Notes under the pieces: generated by a model | Told to the model about the DNA's origin: nothing | Database searches by the model: none | What the model saw: the letters and a program-made list of their open reading frames with translations, nothing else | Translations under genes and position numbers: made by a program | Shown here: in pieces, positions 10,672 through 22,639 of the stretch | Numbering within the stretch: position 1 is the first letter of the stretch | Layout of the letters: each line of letters starts with the position of its first letter | Assembly (NCBI RefSeq): GCF_032854445.1 | Contig: NC_088300.1 | Coordinates: 38,904,458-38,968,457, forward strand | Length of the DNA stretch: 64,000 bases | Direction: 5' to 3' | Origin: Liolophura sinensis | Lineage: Eukaryota; Mollusca; Polyplacophora; Chitonida; Chitonidae

Positions 10672-13600
10672 TCATGACTTGCAGCATCTGCTCTTCGGTT
10701 CTGTGAGGTCATCTTCACTGTCTGAATCATTATCAATCATGACACTTTGCAGTCTGATAGCTTCCCCTGGTTGCTGGCTTTCCGACGGTAGAGTCAAAAT
10801 GTGTTCTATCAGATATTTCATGGCTTCATCTGTTGTGAAAGTGAACATGATTATTTGGTTGTAGTTGAGTGTGCGGTTATGGCTTATGGGACTTAAAGGT
10901 TGGTTTATTGGGTTGAAGCATACTTAAGACTTTAATCAGCAACATTTGCAATGCCTCACTTAGAACTCAATACAACAGACAGATGTCATTTACTGGTCTG
11001 TCAGGTGTCAGTATCATATGGGTATAGTTGTATCTGGTGTCTTGGCATGGTCCTCCAGTGAGGCAGCTCTGTGTAAATATTTCTACATAATTTTTCTGTT
11101 ACAAAAAGGACAATATCATAATATTATCACTACGTTGAAAGCCACTGTAAACCCTCATTACACAAACAAATTGATTTTGCTCAGCACAGTTTTGGAATAG
11201 TTTAGGATTGACAGGTATGAGGCAAGTAAAACATGAACTCCGGCTAAGAGAAGGGCCCTGTTTCTTCAAACTTTTCACATGTTCACCTGGTGTTATTTAA
11301 GCCTATTCTGAGGATTACTCTATCTACACTACAAGCAAAATATTTTCTGTGAAGCCCCCATGTCGGCAAACCCACGAAAACATGAATCCTCACAATTATT
11401 AAAATATAAAGGTGGATAAATTGCATTTAAATTTGACCTCAAACATGCACAAAGGTTGAAGAAATAGGGTAGTTCAAAGGTCATTAATGCTGAACACAAT
11501 CTAATTCGGTATAAAGGGGCTCCATTTCCATGCACCTACCTATATTTAAGCCGGTTTTGGCTGATGTTGGGAACCATCCAAGGAAGTTGTGTTCCCGGCA
11601 ATACTTGCTCAAGTAAGTCGTATCTATCTGAACCTCATCCAAGTCACACTGAAAACAAAAAACAAAACTTTCATCACAGGTTGGAGTTTTGTTGGAATGT
11701 TGTATTGCCATGCCACATTCCTCTAGAACTTGCCTACATTAGAAATTGTTCAATGTATTTGCTTACATTTTTATAATATAGAAGAAGTTATTTTCCGTAA
11801 ATAAATAAAGAAGGAAAGCAATCATTAAATCAGAAAAACTTGATATTACGCAGATCAGACTGGTTTATAAAGGTGATCCTGGGTTACAAAAAATGAACCT
11901 GTACACAAAATTTGATAAAAATCATACCATACTGGACGTTATTGTGAGGAAAGCAACAACCAATAAGAACCACAGAATTCATTAAATATGCAGGACCAGT
12001 ACATATATATCAGGCTCAGTGGTTTTCTTGATCTGACGTTCTAGTAAAATTGTGCAAAAAATGTTATAAAAACTGGACAATACTTGAAGCAATAAACACA
12101 GGTCCGATAAAAATGCAAGAAATTATTAAATATACAAAAACTTATGTCCACTTGTTTCTTTTTTTAACTGAATCTGAGTTGGTTACATAAAATGAGCCCT
12201 GCACACATTTTATAAAAACTGGACAATATTTAGCAATTTTTACTTTAAAACCAATAACCAATGAGAATCAAGTACAGTTACCTTATTGGCCAACAGCAGA
12301 ACTGGCACTGGTTGCTCATTGGCTAACATAACCTTGGAATTGACATCATTTAACCACTACAAACACACACAAGAAAATATTTCTTTAGAATGTTGAAATC
12401 CAAATTGTCAGTAATGCTGATGAGCCACGAAAATGACACAGATGTATTATGTATAATGTACACAAAACCAATTGTAATACAAGTAACATGACACTTTATA
12501 TCAGGAACAGTTCATCCTTCTACATCATGCATTTATGTTTACAGAATTGGTCATTTCTCTCTTTTTGTTTAGATTAAGGTCAACTTTACAACTTAAAATT
12601 GTTACTAAACTGAACCTGTCCTGAATCGGTCCTAGCTCCCATGAGCTCAAATTAGTAAACTTTTAGTCTGCCTTCAAAGCATATTTCAAGATAGCATATC
12701 AAACCAATAATTGTTCATATTTTAAAAAACAGTAAGCCCTCTCAAATTAATTAAGTTTTAGTTTACCTTCAAAACTGAGTCAAATGTGGCAGGTCTGGAA
12801 ATAAATTTAAAGATACTGTACCAAAACGATAATTGTTGATCTGTTTTTCAAAAATCCCCAATAATTACTAAGTCCAATTCATCAACTAATAACTGATACA
12901 GATACATATATATAGTAACTGTATGTAAAAATTAAACCATGCATAACTGTAAATATGCGTACAAATACACTAACCAGAGTAAATACTGAAGAGCTAAAAT
13001 GAGTAAAATTACCTCTGTGATATTCTTGGATAATTAGCTTGTCACAAATATACAAAAGGTAGCGCAGGCAACAATGGTAAAAGTGAGATAGATGTGCAAT
13101 GTAGATTTTGCACAAGTTTGGTGAAATAAATTACTATACCTGGACAAATCAAAAACTATAATGGCCGCTATTCTGAAAGTATGAAAGAAAGTACTATAAT
13201 TAATTAATTAAAGACTGACCTCACAAAATATAAAACTGTGTAGTTTTCTTTTTACATACATGTACATACACTACACAACGTGTTTCACCTAAAGCATTTT
13301 TAAGTTATGCACTTTTGGTTGATTCAAACTGATTTATCCACTTTACGGTCAATTTAAACACTTTTTGATAAGTTCAATTTTGAATTTCTAATCAGAAGAA
13401 CTTAAGTGATGGAATCAAATTCTATCACTGAAAGGTCGTTATGTGTAACCGAAAATGTATTTTTACATACCAAACCTTACATGCTGTTCCAAATAAAATG
13501 TAACTTACGCATACTTGTAATATACTCGAGTCATGTGACCAAACCTCTCATGCCCAGCAATATCCCTTCCAAAATAAAACAAAGGCATACAAGGCATTCA

Positions 13601-16600
13601 GAGAACACCAATAGCTCTTCTGATTAAACAGTTCATAAAACTCCATGATGTTCAAGTGAGGTGATACATTCAGATACTGTTCTCAAATTAGACAGTGCTA
13701 CGATCTTGCCATTAAATTTATTTATTTATTTGATTGGTGTTTTATGCCATACTCAAGAATATTTCAATTATACGATGGCGTCCAGCATTATGGTGGGAGG
13801 AAACCGGGCAGAGCCCGGGGGAAACCCATGACCATCCGCAGGTTTCTTGCCAGTAAATCAATAAGAAAGACCAAAATCATTACACTGTCACAACTATGAC
13901 TGTTTATCCTATGTATAAAGATTGCATAAAGAAGTGATTTCATATGATACAGTTGTAAATTGATGCGGTGGTAAAAGACAGCATTATGGGCAGTGGTCTT
14001 TGTGTGCAAACTGAGAACAGCATTTGGTAATTCACGCAATGTGGGTGGGCAACTGCAAGCCTTTGAATGGTTAAGCAAATGTTGAACCATAGTATTTAAA
14101 ACTTCCTAGTGGGAGAGTTCAAGCTGAAGCACCAACTGGTTGGAGTGGTCTTTGAAATGCAAATGGGTATAAAATCTGTGTTTACAGTAGGGCAGAGTGA
14201 GTCCACAAAAGGAAAAATGATGACAAATCTGGTAAAATTGTTAGAGGAACATGGATATCAATACCCTTTTTGTTCTCATACATGTAGGCAGGCCTGTGCA
14301 CAAAAAGGAGTTTTCTGGATTACAAGAAATAGGTAAATTTGGCCAAAAAAAAAAAAAAAAACTCACAGGGACCCCATGTACAAGAAACTGTAACTCTGGA
14401 GGATTTCTAGAAAACATGTGTTAATCAGAGAAAACAAAGCTCATATAAATGGTAAACTTTACACTGAAAGTCAATCAAAATGACTGGAAAACATTCACAA
14501 AACCAATAAAACTAAAACCAATAAAAAAGCTCAACCTTACATCAGTACACACTATCCATGACCTCTTAAATACTGAAAGCAAAAAAAAAAAAACCATAAA
14601 AAAAAGCAACTTTCTATCACTGTATGTTTGAGCTTAAAAAACCCCATAATCTTCCATGTGAGTATGTACATTTCAACATCATACAAGTGCCTTAGACTAG
14701 GGTAAAAAGTATTTAATCTTCCATTCGAGTATATACATTTACACACTATACCTTAGATACCTTAGGGGGCCTGCATGGCTCAGTTGGGTGGCACACTAGT
14801 GCAGCTTAATGACCCACAAGCCTCTCACCAATGTGGTCGCTGCGAGTTCAAGCCCAGTTCATGCTGGCTTCCTTTCCAGCCATACGTAGGAAGGTGTGCC
14901 GGCAACCTGCGGATGGTCATGGGTTTCCCCTGGTCTCTGCCTGGTTTCCTCCCACCGCACGGTGTGAAAGACCAATCAATTAAATTAGATACCTTAGGGA
15001 GCTAAAAAAAAAATAAAATTTAATCTTCCAAGTGAGTATAACAAGCCATTGACTTGTTCTCAAGGTTGGGTCTGTCGGTTGTCCCACAAAAAAAAATTTT
15101 TTTTTTGACCTGTGAAATAAGTAAAACACAAAATGATCTAAAACTTCCCCTGTCAGCTACGTCCTCATAGCCTGAGTTGGGGGCAGCATGATATATGAGA
15201 TATTAGCCCCCCCACCCCCTTAATTAGACTTCTTGGACACTTACGCTGGTTATCCGCACCATATGCGGGTCAAGAACAGTACTTGACAGTGAGGCTTAAA
15301 GATTTCCCGACCAGTCACACCTTTGTTTTTACTCATGAATTAAAGTGAATAAAGTATCACGCGACAATTGCAACAAACCTGTATATTCCACAAATGTCCA
15401 CGCTAACCAGGCTACTTCACGTGTTACTTCTCAGGTTGACAGGCTAAATTTGTGGGTTACACTTGCTGGTCTCAATTAAATCGGCAAATGCTTAATTGTT
15501 GAGGTTAAGTGGAGGTCACCCGTTGATTATCCGGGGAACGGCGTTGTCCGTTCACCTCCCCGCAAATAAAAATGAAATTAACAAATCGACATACAAAGCT
15601 ATTTCAGCGATATAGGTCTGATTGGTAAGTATCAGTCGTCAAGCTCTCGTAAAACAGCAGTCGAGTTTGCCACATTTCATGCAGGTATTATTTCGGTACA
15701 ATCGAAACATTTCTTCAATTTCATTTCAGAATTCTATTTTCCCGCCTCATCAAATCATGTACCTTCAGTTCAATACACAAAACACATTTCGGCAAAGTTT
15801 CCAAGACTAGATATACCACCTGTTCTAACCTCGTTCTTACATTGTTGTGACAGCCGACTGCCATGCACCCCGATGGCACATGCGTGTAATTGTAACTGAC
15901 AGCTTACCGATTTCAACACTTGGAAAAGTCACAGTTCTGAAATCTCCCGCCGAATCTTGACTAGCAGACAGAGGTCCATTAATTTACATACACGTGCTCA
16001 GTTAAATACATGTACAGCAATTTTTGTGAGACCACTAAGGACCTGGCTACCAAAGCATTTCAGCAAAGCCATGTAGTCATGTATTTCAGTGGTTTACACA
16101 ACACACCTAACCTTTTTACAGTGAGTAGAATTAAAAACAATTGACAGATCGGGTCTGTGGTCTCTGCTGTGATTGACGGGTCGCCTAAACTATGTTGAAA
16201 CTTCAAAGACTATACCCAGAGCTGTGCGAAAGGCTGGGATTAGCCATGATGTCAATACAATTCAGCCGTCTATATTTGAATACTCAACAGGCTATAGTTT
16301 TGCACCTCTTCTCCCAAATTTCCATATAATGAATGCTATTGTTAGATCATCAAGGCTTTCACTACTAACGTGTGATCACGAGTTCTGATTCAAGCCAATT
16401 GCGTGAAAATGGATTTTCTTACTCCAACAAGGGCAAACCTGTAAAGCTGAACCTAATCGGGGTAAGTCAGAGCAGTGAAGTATTGTATTTATATTTGTAA
16501 AGTAGCTTCTGACATGCATATGGGTATTTGTTTACTTTAGACTCCACACATATTCATCGTTTCGTGATGTTTCGAAATACCTGTACGCTTATCAATGTTG

Positions 16601-19595
16601 GCCTATTTGTTACAGTTCCACTGTCTCACCGTAATCCGCCGTTTTGGCACATCGTCCTCCTCACAACCTCTACCAGTGAAACCATATGTGAAACATTCAT
16701 TCTGGTAGAAAATATGTAGAGATGGTACTAGCAACATTTCATTGCTCATTCAGCACAAAAGGCGTGAGATGTGCATTCTGGCAGTAGCTATAGCGATTCT
16801 ACGAGAGCTAACAGCAGTATGTTCAGTGAAGCTTAAGCATGTTTATTGGTCTTTTCACAGCTATGTAAAACCCTGTGAACACACTGCATAGATCCGCACT
16901 GCCCCCCAGCTGTGTCCAATTTCCAGGAATCACAATTAACCACAAGGAATCATGGGATACACTTTTTGAATCATCTGTTAAACTCATGATTTACGGTACG
17001 ACCAGTTCATTGAAACTTAATTCCAATGTATGTAGCATCTACTGCACCAGTGCATGATTAAAACTCAACTCTAGAAATACTCAGTGTGTTTCACTGTTGG
17101 AAGGTTGACTTGTTTAGCTATGTATAAACAGCCCTCTTCTTGTACTGGCAAAGTGATCATAGGGAAATCCTGGTCTGTATTTGATGGAAATGTGCAGTAC
17201 TGTAGCATTTTTAATACACTGTGATCTAGGAAATCATTTCAGACTACACGGACCTCAGACTTTACCATATTTCTATTTCTTTACTATATATACACAAGGT
17301 CATTAAGCTGCAGGGACATCATTTTACAAGCTGACAAGGTCAGCATGCTGCAAGCATATTACACAGGGTAAATATGCAACAGGGTTATTACGCAAAACTA
17401 GGATTAGCTGCAGGGATGTTCTGTGAGAGGCTGAGTATGCTTCAAGGTCATTATACACTATCAAAAATGAGGCAATTCATCATATTGCACCCCTTCATAC
17501 TGAACTTACCATAGTTGTAAATTTACTTTTGTTTTAGAGTCCCCAGTCTATAGATTTTAAAGAAAAATCCACACCTATTGTTAACTTGTAATTTGGCGAA
17601 AAGGAACCTGAAAGAAACAAAGATGAATTCACAAAAGAAAAATCCACACCTATTGTTAACTTGTAATTTAGCGAAAAGGAACCTGAAAGAAAACAAAGAT
17701 GAATTCACAAAAGAAAAATCCACACCTATTGTTAACTTGTAATTTAGCGAAAAGGAACCTGAAAGAAAACAAAGATGATTCACAAAAGAAAATCCACACC
17801 TATTGATACTTGTAATTTAGCGAAAAGGAACCTGAAAGAAACAAAAGATGATTCACAAAAGAAAAATCCACACCTATTGTTAACTTGTAATTTGGCGAAA
17901 AGGAACCTGAAAGAAACAAAGATGAATTCACAAAAGAAATTATATTCCATCTGAGGTTACAAAGACTAGTATGAAGTCCATAATGAAATAATAGAGCACA
18001 GATTTTATCTAATTTAACAGTTCCAAAAGTTGCAAAAGTGATGGGCCAACATATGCTCACCCTCTCCTCAATTTTTCAGCCTAACCATAGAAAAAAAATT
18101 TTAATTTTGGGTGTTGAAACATTTCATTTAAAAAGAATTAACGCACTGTAATTTTATTGGTCAGATACTTTAATCTGGTATAACACACTGTAATTTTATT
18201 GGTCAGATACTTAATCTGGATAAAAGCGATCAAGTCATTATTGAAAATTAGAATTTTGTAATTTGCAAAATCAGGCTACGTAACTCAGCATTCAAAACCG
18301 AGTTAATACATATACATTTATACCTGGCAATGGCGTCTTCTCCTCCAGCTTTCTGCAAAACTCAAAGCAGTATTTGCCCTATCTTGTGGCATATTTTCAG
18401 GAAGGCAATAATACTTACTAAGCTAATGTTTGATGAAGTCATGCCTACAAGTTTTCTATCACAAAAAACGTTATGTTTTTATCATATTGCTTAATAGAAC
18501 TACAAAACATTTGAAATTCAACATTAAAAACATTACTCTCTTGTGGAGCTGCTGATTACAAATCCATTGTTATTTCTTTACCTACAGGTATCTAAATAGT
18601 TTTGTTGCAGATTGTGATTCAAGCGCGAAAAATTGCATTTTTGATAGTCACATGACAGAAAAGCTGAAAGTTAGTCACCTGAAAGGGTTGCATGTATATG
18701 TGCTATTTATATGCTACAAGTTTTGAGTTGCCTTGATAAACAAAAGAGTTGTCACGTTTCAAATAACTGAAAACAGCCAATTCTGTATAGCCGTATATTA
18801 CATGTACAGTTTGAAATGCATGTACAGAGTTCATCCATTTACTATTAACGTTTCACATAGAGCGCCACGCTGCTTCTCAATGGATGCTGCATGGACTGTG
18901 GCAGGGACATTCCTGTATTGAGGCAGAAGCTGCAAATAGTGTGCAAAGAACATCTTGGAAGCCATAAAACTGCGGGCAGTTCCAGTCAACAAAGTAAGTA
19001 CATATATGTAAACATGGAAGTGATCCGATAACTACATTTGTGCCAAAATGTGCAATTATACTTAATCACAACCTGGAGGATTGGATATTTTTTCTGTTAA
19101 AATACGTTTTCAAGAGCTTCTGGAGCCTTGGCAGCTCGTGGACCCTCGCCTCACTGGTTGGGATTGTGGGGAATCCCCCCCCCCCCCTTCATCCTCCAAC
19201 TTTTCCTATGCTTTCTACGACTACGTGATACCTGTAAGTATATTTCATTAAAAAAAATGCAATTTGGAGGGACAAAATGTCTTCATGAACAATTAGAATA
19301 AAGCCCTAACTGAGGTAAACTGAAAAGAGGCTGAATTTCTAACTCTCACACTCTTGTTGCTGATGCTCTTGTTTTACTCTCTATGCTACAGTTTTTTTTT
19401 CAACAATTAAATCAAAATATGGCCTATAAAACCCACTATACAAACATTTACCTGCAGTTTGTTGGATGAAAAAATTAAATGGTATATTTTCTTTCTGATG
19501 ACCCTTACTTTATTTGATTTTTTGTTTTTTTTTTTTATTCTCATTTTCTTCTCTTTAAATCTGGTATGCAATTTCTAAAGGCAATATGAAAACAG

Positions 19596-19645
<50 letters not shown>

Positions 19646-22462
19646 TACATGTTGCATGTAAATAGAAATGAACACAAGATGTTCCTATCATATGGATGAC
19701 ACACATCTTAGAAATCACACTGGTCGCTTTGTTGTGATGCTTGAACTGCAGCCTTCTCAAACGTTATAGCAATTTCATTAGAAATTAAGCTGTTTTCTCG
19801 AGCAGTGTGCTTATATTTGTTTGAAAAATATTGAAGACAAAAAAAACAAAACAAAAAGAAAACAAGATTGATGCATTTCATTTGAAATGTGTTCTAAACA
19901 ACTATTTAGTTATTACATTTAGTTAGGCAAGCAATGCTAGATCTAAATGGATTTCGTTGGTCTTATATTTTTTTCTTTTTTATCATGCATGTAACTCATT
20001 TGTCTGGCCTGAAATACCATGACAAAACGCTGAGTGTAAAACAAAAAGAATTAATCAGAATACATAGTTAGAATGTTCTCATGAGGTAGTTTGGCACTGA
20101 CATGATTGATGCTTGATTACATTGCATGAAATTGTTGTTCATTCATTAAAATTATAAATGAACCTTCACATGTACACATACATGTTTATCCACTTGAATT
20201 ATTCACATGTACTTACCTTCTGTGTATCTTCTTATTATTGATGTCTTACCTGCAGGAAAGAAAAAGTCAAGTGTTATTTATATATACTGTTGCGTTGTAC
20301 ACATGAGTCTGAATTGTACCTCAAACTGCAGCTTACTCAATCTATGGCTGCCTTGTGCAAGACGCTCCAGACCTGCAAGAAGAGGGGAGGATCAGCAGAG
20401 GTTTGTTGTCCATTCCTGAAGACAGATAGTGTGAAGCGATAAAAAAAACATGGATCATATTCAGAAATAGACCCAGACTAGGGACAAACACATTATTTGG
20501 CAGGCAGTATAAGCACATTAAGGACAACATGTGAAGTACAGAACTGTTCAAGGCAAGCTTATGCAACTACTAGTTGCTGAGCCGGGTAACTCTTATCTAG
20601 CAACACAGCGGCGAGAGTTATGTCAAAAGAGCTCCAAATGTGTTGGATTGACGGTAAGAACATTTACCGCCGTTCATACATGCATTAAATCTTCCCTAGA
20701 ATAAATCAACCTCAACCATGTGGTCTCTGTAATGAACAAACCTGTTAATCTAACCAAACCAAAATGGTTCATGACATTTATAGTATCTACATGATCAGCA
20801 GATAATCAGAGTATACTCTGTATACTACTAGATTTAACTAGATTAAAACACACATATATATGTGCTATTTGTGTGCCAAACGAAGGATTCACATTGACAG
20901 TCTGTATTCTAGCTCTCAGCAGTGACCATAAGTACAAGAGAATACAGTGTTTTAGGAGCGTAACACAGAGATCCTTCAGTATTACAATACTGTTTTTACA
21001 AATACTATCACATTCATTCAAATCTGTTCATGAAAAATAATCACATTTTCCAAACCTATACCATATATAGCAGTTCATAAGTTACTGAAATGGCGAACGC
21101 AGCGCAGTAGATGCTGAAAATGTCCATTTGTGTCAGTTTGTGTCAGTCATAGTGGTAAATGTTCCTTATCTCAATCCAACAAATATGGGGCTGTTTCTCT
21201 CTGTAAGTTACTCTAAGACTTTAAAAATGGTAACTTGCTGCTGCCTCGCTAGATGACTAGTAGCATGGCACGGTGTCAGTATAACGTGACTGAGTGGATT
21301 TGTCAAGCCCTGTTGTCTTCAGAATGATGCTTCAGTGGCACCACCACTTTGGCCATATGGACTCTCCCTGTCACAAGAACATAGTATATACACATGTCCC
21401 TAATGACCCCTCTTTGTCACATGACTACAAAATTATTTCATTCATTCCTACGTACATGTACGCTAGCCCTCATACTGGAGAGGAAGCCAGCACGAGCTGC
21501 ACTTGAACTCGCAGCAGGTGTATAGGGACAAGTTGGTGGGTGGGGGGGGGGGGGGGGTAGGGGAGCAAGTAGGTGGGTAATGCCCTGAGGCTAAACTTGT
21601 CTGGATGGAGTCCACAATGTCAGTCACAGTGAAAACTGTCTGCATTGCAAGAAAAGGGATCAGCAGTATGACACCATTAGCATGTAGGAATGTCTGTTCC
21701 CCCAAAAATGATATGAAATAGGCATTCCCAAATGCCACCACATTCTTAAGAAATTCTTTCTGGAAAAGTAATCAGAATGTATCTAGCCTTCAAATATGAT
21801 AGAGTCAATGGCCAGCAGTACACTAAACTTTAGAAATCAGCAAAAACCAACATTTCGCCCACTTAACTACTCCAAGATTGCTCAGTAGGTTTGGTAACAA
21901 TTTTGTTCGGTCTGAAACTAACATCAGAGCACGCTCTATTTAAAAATCTGACGCACTAGCCGTGTTGGCTAATCACAAGCACAATGTCGGCCAGTTATTT
22001 CCTAGGCTGTGCGGACCCAAAATTCCTTGGTGATGCTCAAAACGAACGGCTATACTGACAGCCGCAACACATTTGACAAGGGCAGGTAACTGCATCAGGT
22101 TTAAAATGAGGAGAGCTCTGACGTTGGTTTGGGTCCTTGTGGCAGGAAAAAAATTTGCCAAACCTAACGTCAGAGCAATCTTGGATTACCACTGTTATTT
22201 ATCACGGGTCCCCCTCTCGCGAGGAACCCGGGTGCTTGAAACTATGCCGGTGTACACATACAATTACGGTACCTAAAGAAACTCACTTCACTGGACTGCG
22301 TTCGTTAATAAACTCCGTTTGCATCTGAACTTTGAAGATTCATGTCATTACGAGTCATGGTTTCTTACCCACGCCAAATTCTCCAATGACAAGCACTTTA
22401 TAGAGATGTTCGTGCCCACTGACGTTCTGCTTTGCATCGCCAGCATCCAGCAGGTCAGCCAT
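10672..22462 (-). CDS. Rab GTPase, Rab32/Rab38/Rab29 group; exon 3 frame-broken
   Basis: Small GTPase of the Rab32/38/29 group, which directs vesicle traffic to lysosome-related organelles. Nine exons with matching phases: 22462-22369, 20249-20217, 17607-17510, 13565-13509, 13172-13140, 12794-12767, 12356-12282, 11648-11540, 10829-10672. The intended protein is 227 residues. G1 is GEFGVGKTS (27-35), switch I carries T52 in YKLTIGVDF, G3 is DIAGHE (76-81), G4 is NKCD (138-141), G5 is TSAK (167-170), and the C-terminus is CCKS, a prenylation signal. Start: ATG at 22462 gives the expected short N-terminus before HEHLYKVLVIG. Oddities: His80 replaces the catalytic Gln; exon 3 has one extra G in the GGGG run near 17541-17544 (98 bp where 97 keeps frame), giving a stop soon after Trp64; four extra partial exon 3 copies lie upstream. 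The family call is firm; whether the locus is functional is open. Confidence 0.9.
12640..12860. repeat. Local duplication around Rab micro-exon 6
   Basis: The block 'aattagtaaacttttagtctgccttcaaa...ccaataattgttcat' (12651-12715) resembles 'aattaattaagttttagtttaccttcaaa...acgataattgttgat' (12746-12840). The second copy contains the 28-bp Rab exon 12794-12767; the first lacks about 25 bp at the corresponding place. So the exon was either duplicated with its intron flanks and then lost from one copy, or only flanks were copied. Confidence 0.5.
13712..13855 (-). mobile_element. SINE-A fragment in a Rab intron
   Basis: Minus-strand copy: the TTTATTTATTTATT tail complement at 13715 is followed by 'gattggtgttttatgccatactcaagaatatttca' blocks, the 'cagcattatggtgggaggaaaccgggc' block and 'gaaacccatgaccatccgcaggtt'. 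The head is missing. Confidence 0.85.
14768..14984 (+). mobile_element. SINE-A copy with 15-bp target-site duplication
   Basis: Head 'ggcctgcatggctcagttggg', the caccaatgtggtcgctgcgag block and the 'cctgcggatggtcatgggtttcccc' block are intact; about 50 bp of the 3' body is deleted before the short A-rich tail. The direct repeat TTAGATACCTTAGGG flanks it at 14753-14767 and 14985-14999 without mismatch, marking target-primed insertion. It lies in the intron between Rab exons 3 and 4, in sense opposite to the gene. Confidence 0.9.
14985..17509. other. Rab intron 3, mostly unique sequence
   Basis: Part of the 3.9-kb intron between Rab exons 3 and 4. Contains poly-A/T runs (15005-15018, 15087-15106). 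Short open frames at 15622, 16173, 16528 and 16875 (+) resemble no known protein. No other gene seen. Confidence 0.4.
17562..17937 (-). repeat. Tandem array of Rab exon 3 5'-halves, five ~75-bp units
   Basis: Units start near 17562, 17637, 17713, 17788 and 17861. On the minus strand each has a polypyrimidine tract, CAG acceptor and the start of exon 3, coding SFSPNYKLTIGVDFS or SFSLNYKLTIGVDFS, then 'tttgtgaattcatc'. Only the unit nearest 17562 continues into the rest of the exon (LKSIDW... to VNLQLW). The fourth unit has a small deletion within the coding part (NYKYQ in place of NYKLT). The duplication includes the splice acceptor, so every unit is a potential competing acceptor. Confidence 0.9.
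18139..18226. repeat. Direct duplication, ~43 bp
   Basis: 'cactgtaattttattggtca' followed by 'gatactttaatctgg' occurs twice in succession with one base deleted in the second copy. Confidence 0.8.
18227..20216. other. Rab intron 2, unique sequence
   Basis: Intronic. Holds a C-run at 19176-19187 and a (TA)n tract at 19600-19644. A short segment near 18325-18355 has an acceptor-like and a donor-like end on the minus strand, but its peptide does not fit the Rab protein between exons 2 and 3. Confidence 0.4.
19600..19644. repeat. (TA)n microsatellite
   Basis: About 45 bp of alternating AT in the second Rab intron. Confidence 0.9.
21460..21525 (-). mobile_element. SINE-A fragment, ~65 bp
   Basis: 'ctggagaggaagccagcacg' followed by 'agctgcacttgaactcgcagc' is the reverse complement of the SINE-A head/body junction. 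Nothing else of the element remains. Confidence 0.65.
21541..21558. repeat. Poly-G tract
   Basis: A run of about 17 G with one T (tggggggggggggggggt). Such runs are assembly-error prone. Confidence 0.9.
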
Positions 22463-22477
22463 TTTCTTCTGTATGCA

Positions 22478-22631
22478 TCATGTGATCACGCCACATGACT
22501 TGATTCGAGAGCACTAAAGGGGTGGCGGTACACTCTTTAAAGCGCATGCGTTGCTCAATACCTTTCGCTTTTCATCACGCAATCAAGAGAAACTTGCACT
22601 CCACCACGAAAAAGTGGGCCTAATCACGTGA
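22478..22631 (-). promoter_or_regulatory. E-box/M-box cluster upstream of the Rab start
   Basis: Three MITF/TFE-type sites lie within 170 bp upstream of the Rab ATG (22462): TCATGTGA at 22478-22485, TCATGTGG (minus strand, 22491-22498) and the palindrome TCACGTGA at 22624-22631. In vertebrates RAB32 and RAB38 are targets of MITF-family factors that bind TCATGTG and TCACGTGA. That these sites act here is inference; hexamers of this kind also occur by chance. Confidence 0.35.
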
Positions 22632-22639
22632 CTACATTA

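Larger units (their letters stand above)
20250..22368. other. Rab intron 1
   Basis: No further exon found between Rab exon 1 (22369) and exon 2 (20249). Contains a short SINE-A fragment, a poly-G tract, and around 21930-22170 two copies of a 'ctgacgtt/aacgtcag' motif in opposite orientation. Confidence 0.4.

Noticed and set aside
18325-18355. Extra Rab exon between exons 2 and 3
   Set aside because: Splice-like ends exist, but exons 2 and 3 already join in phase at the conserved TEG-SFS junction and the peptide fits no Rab.
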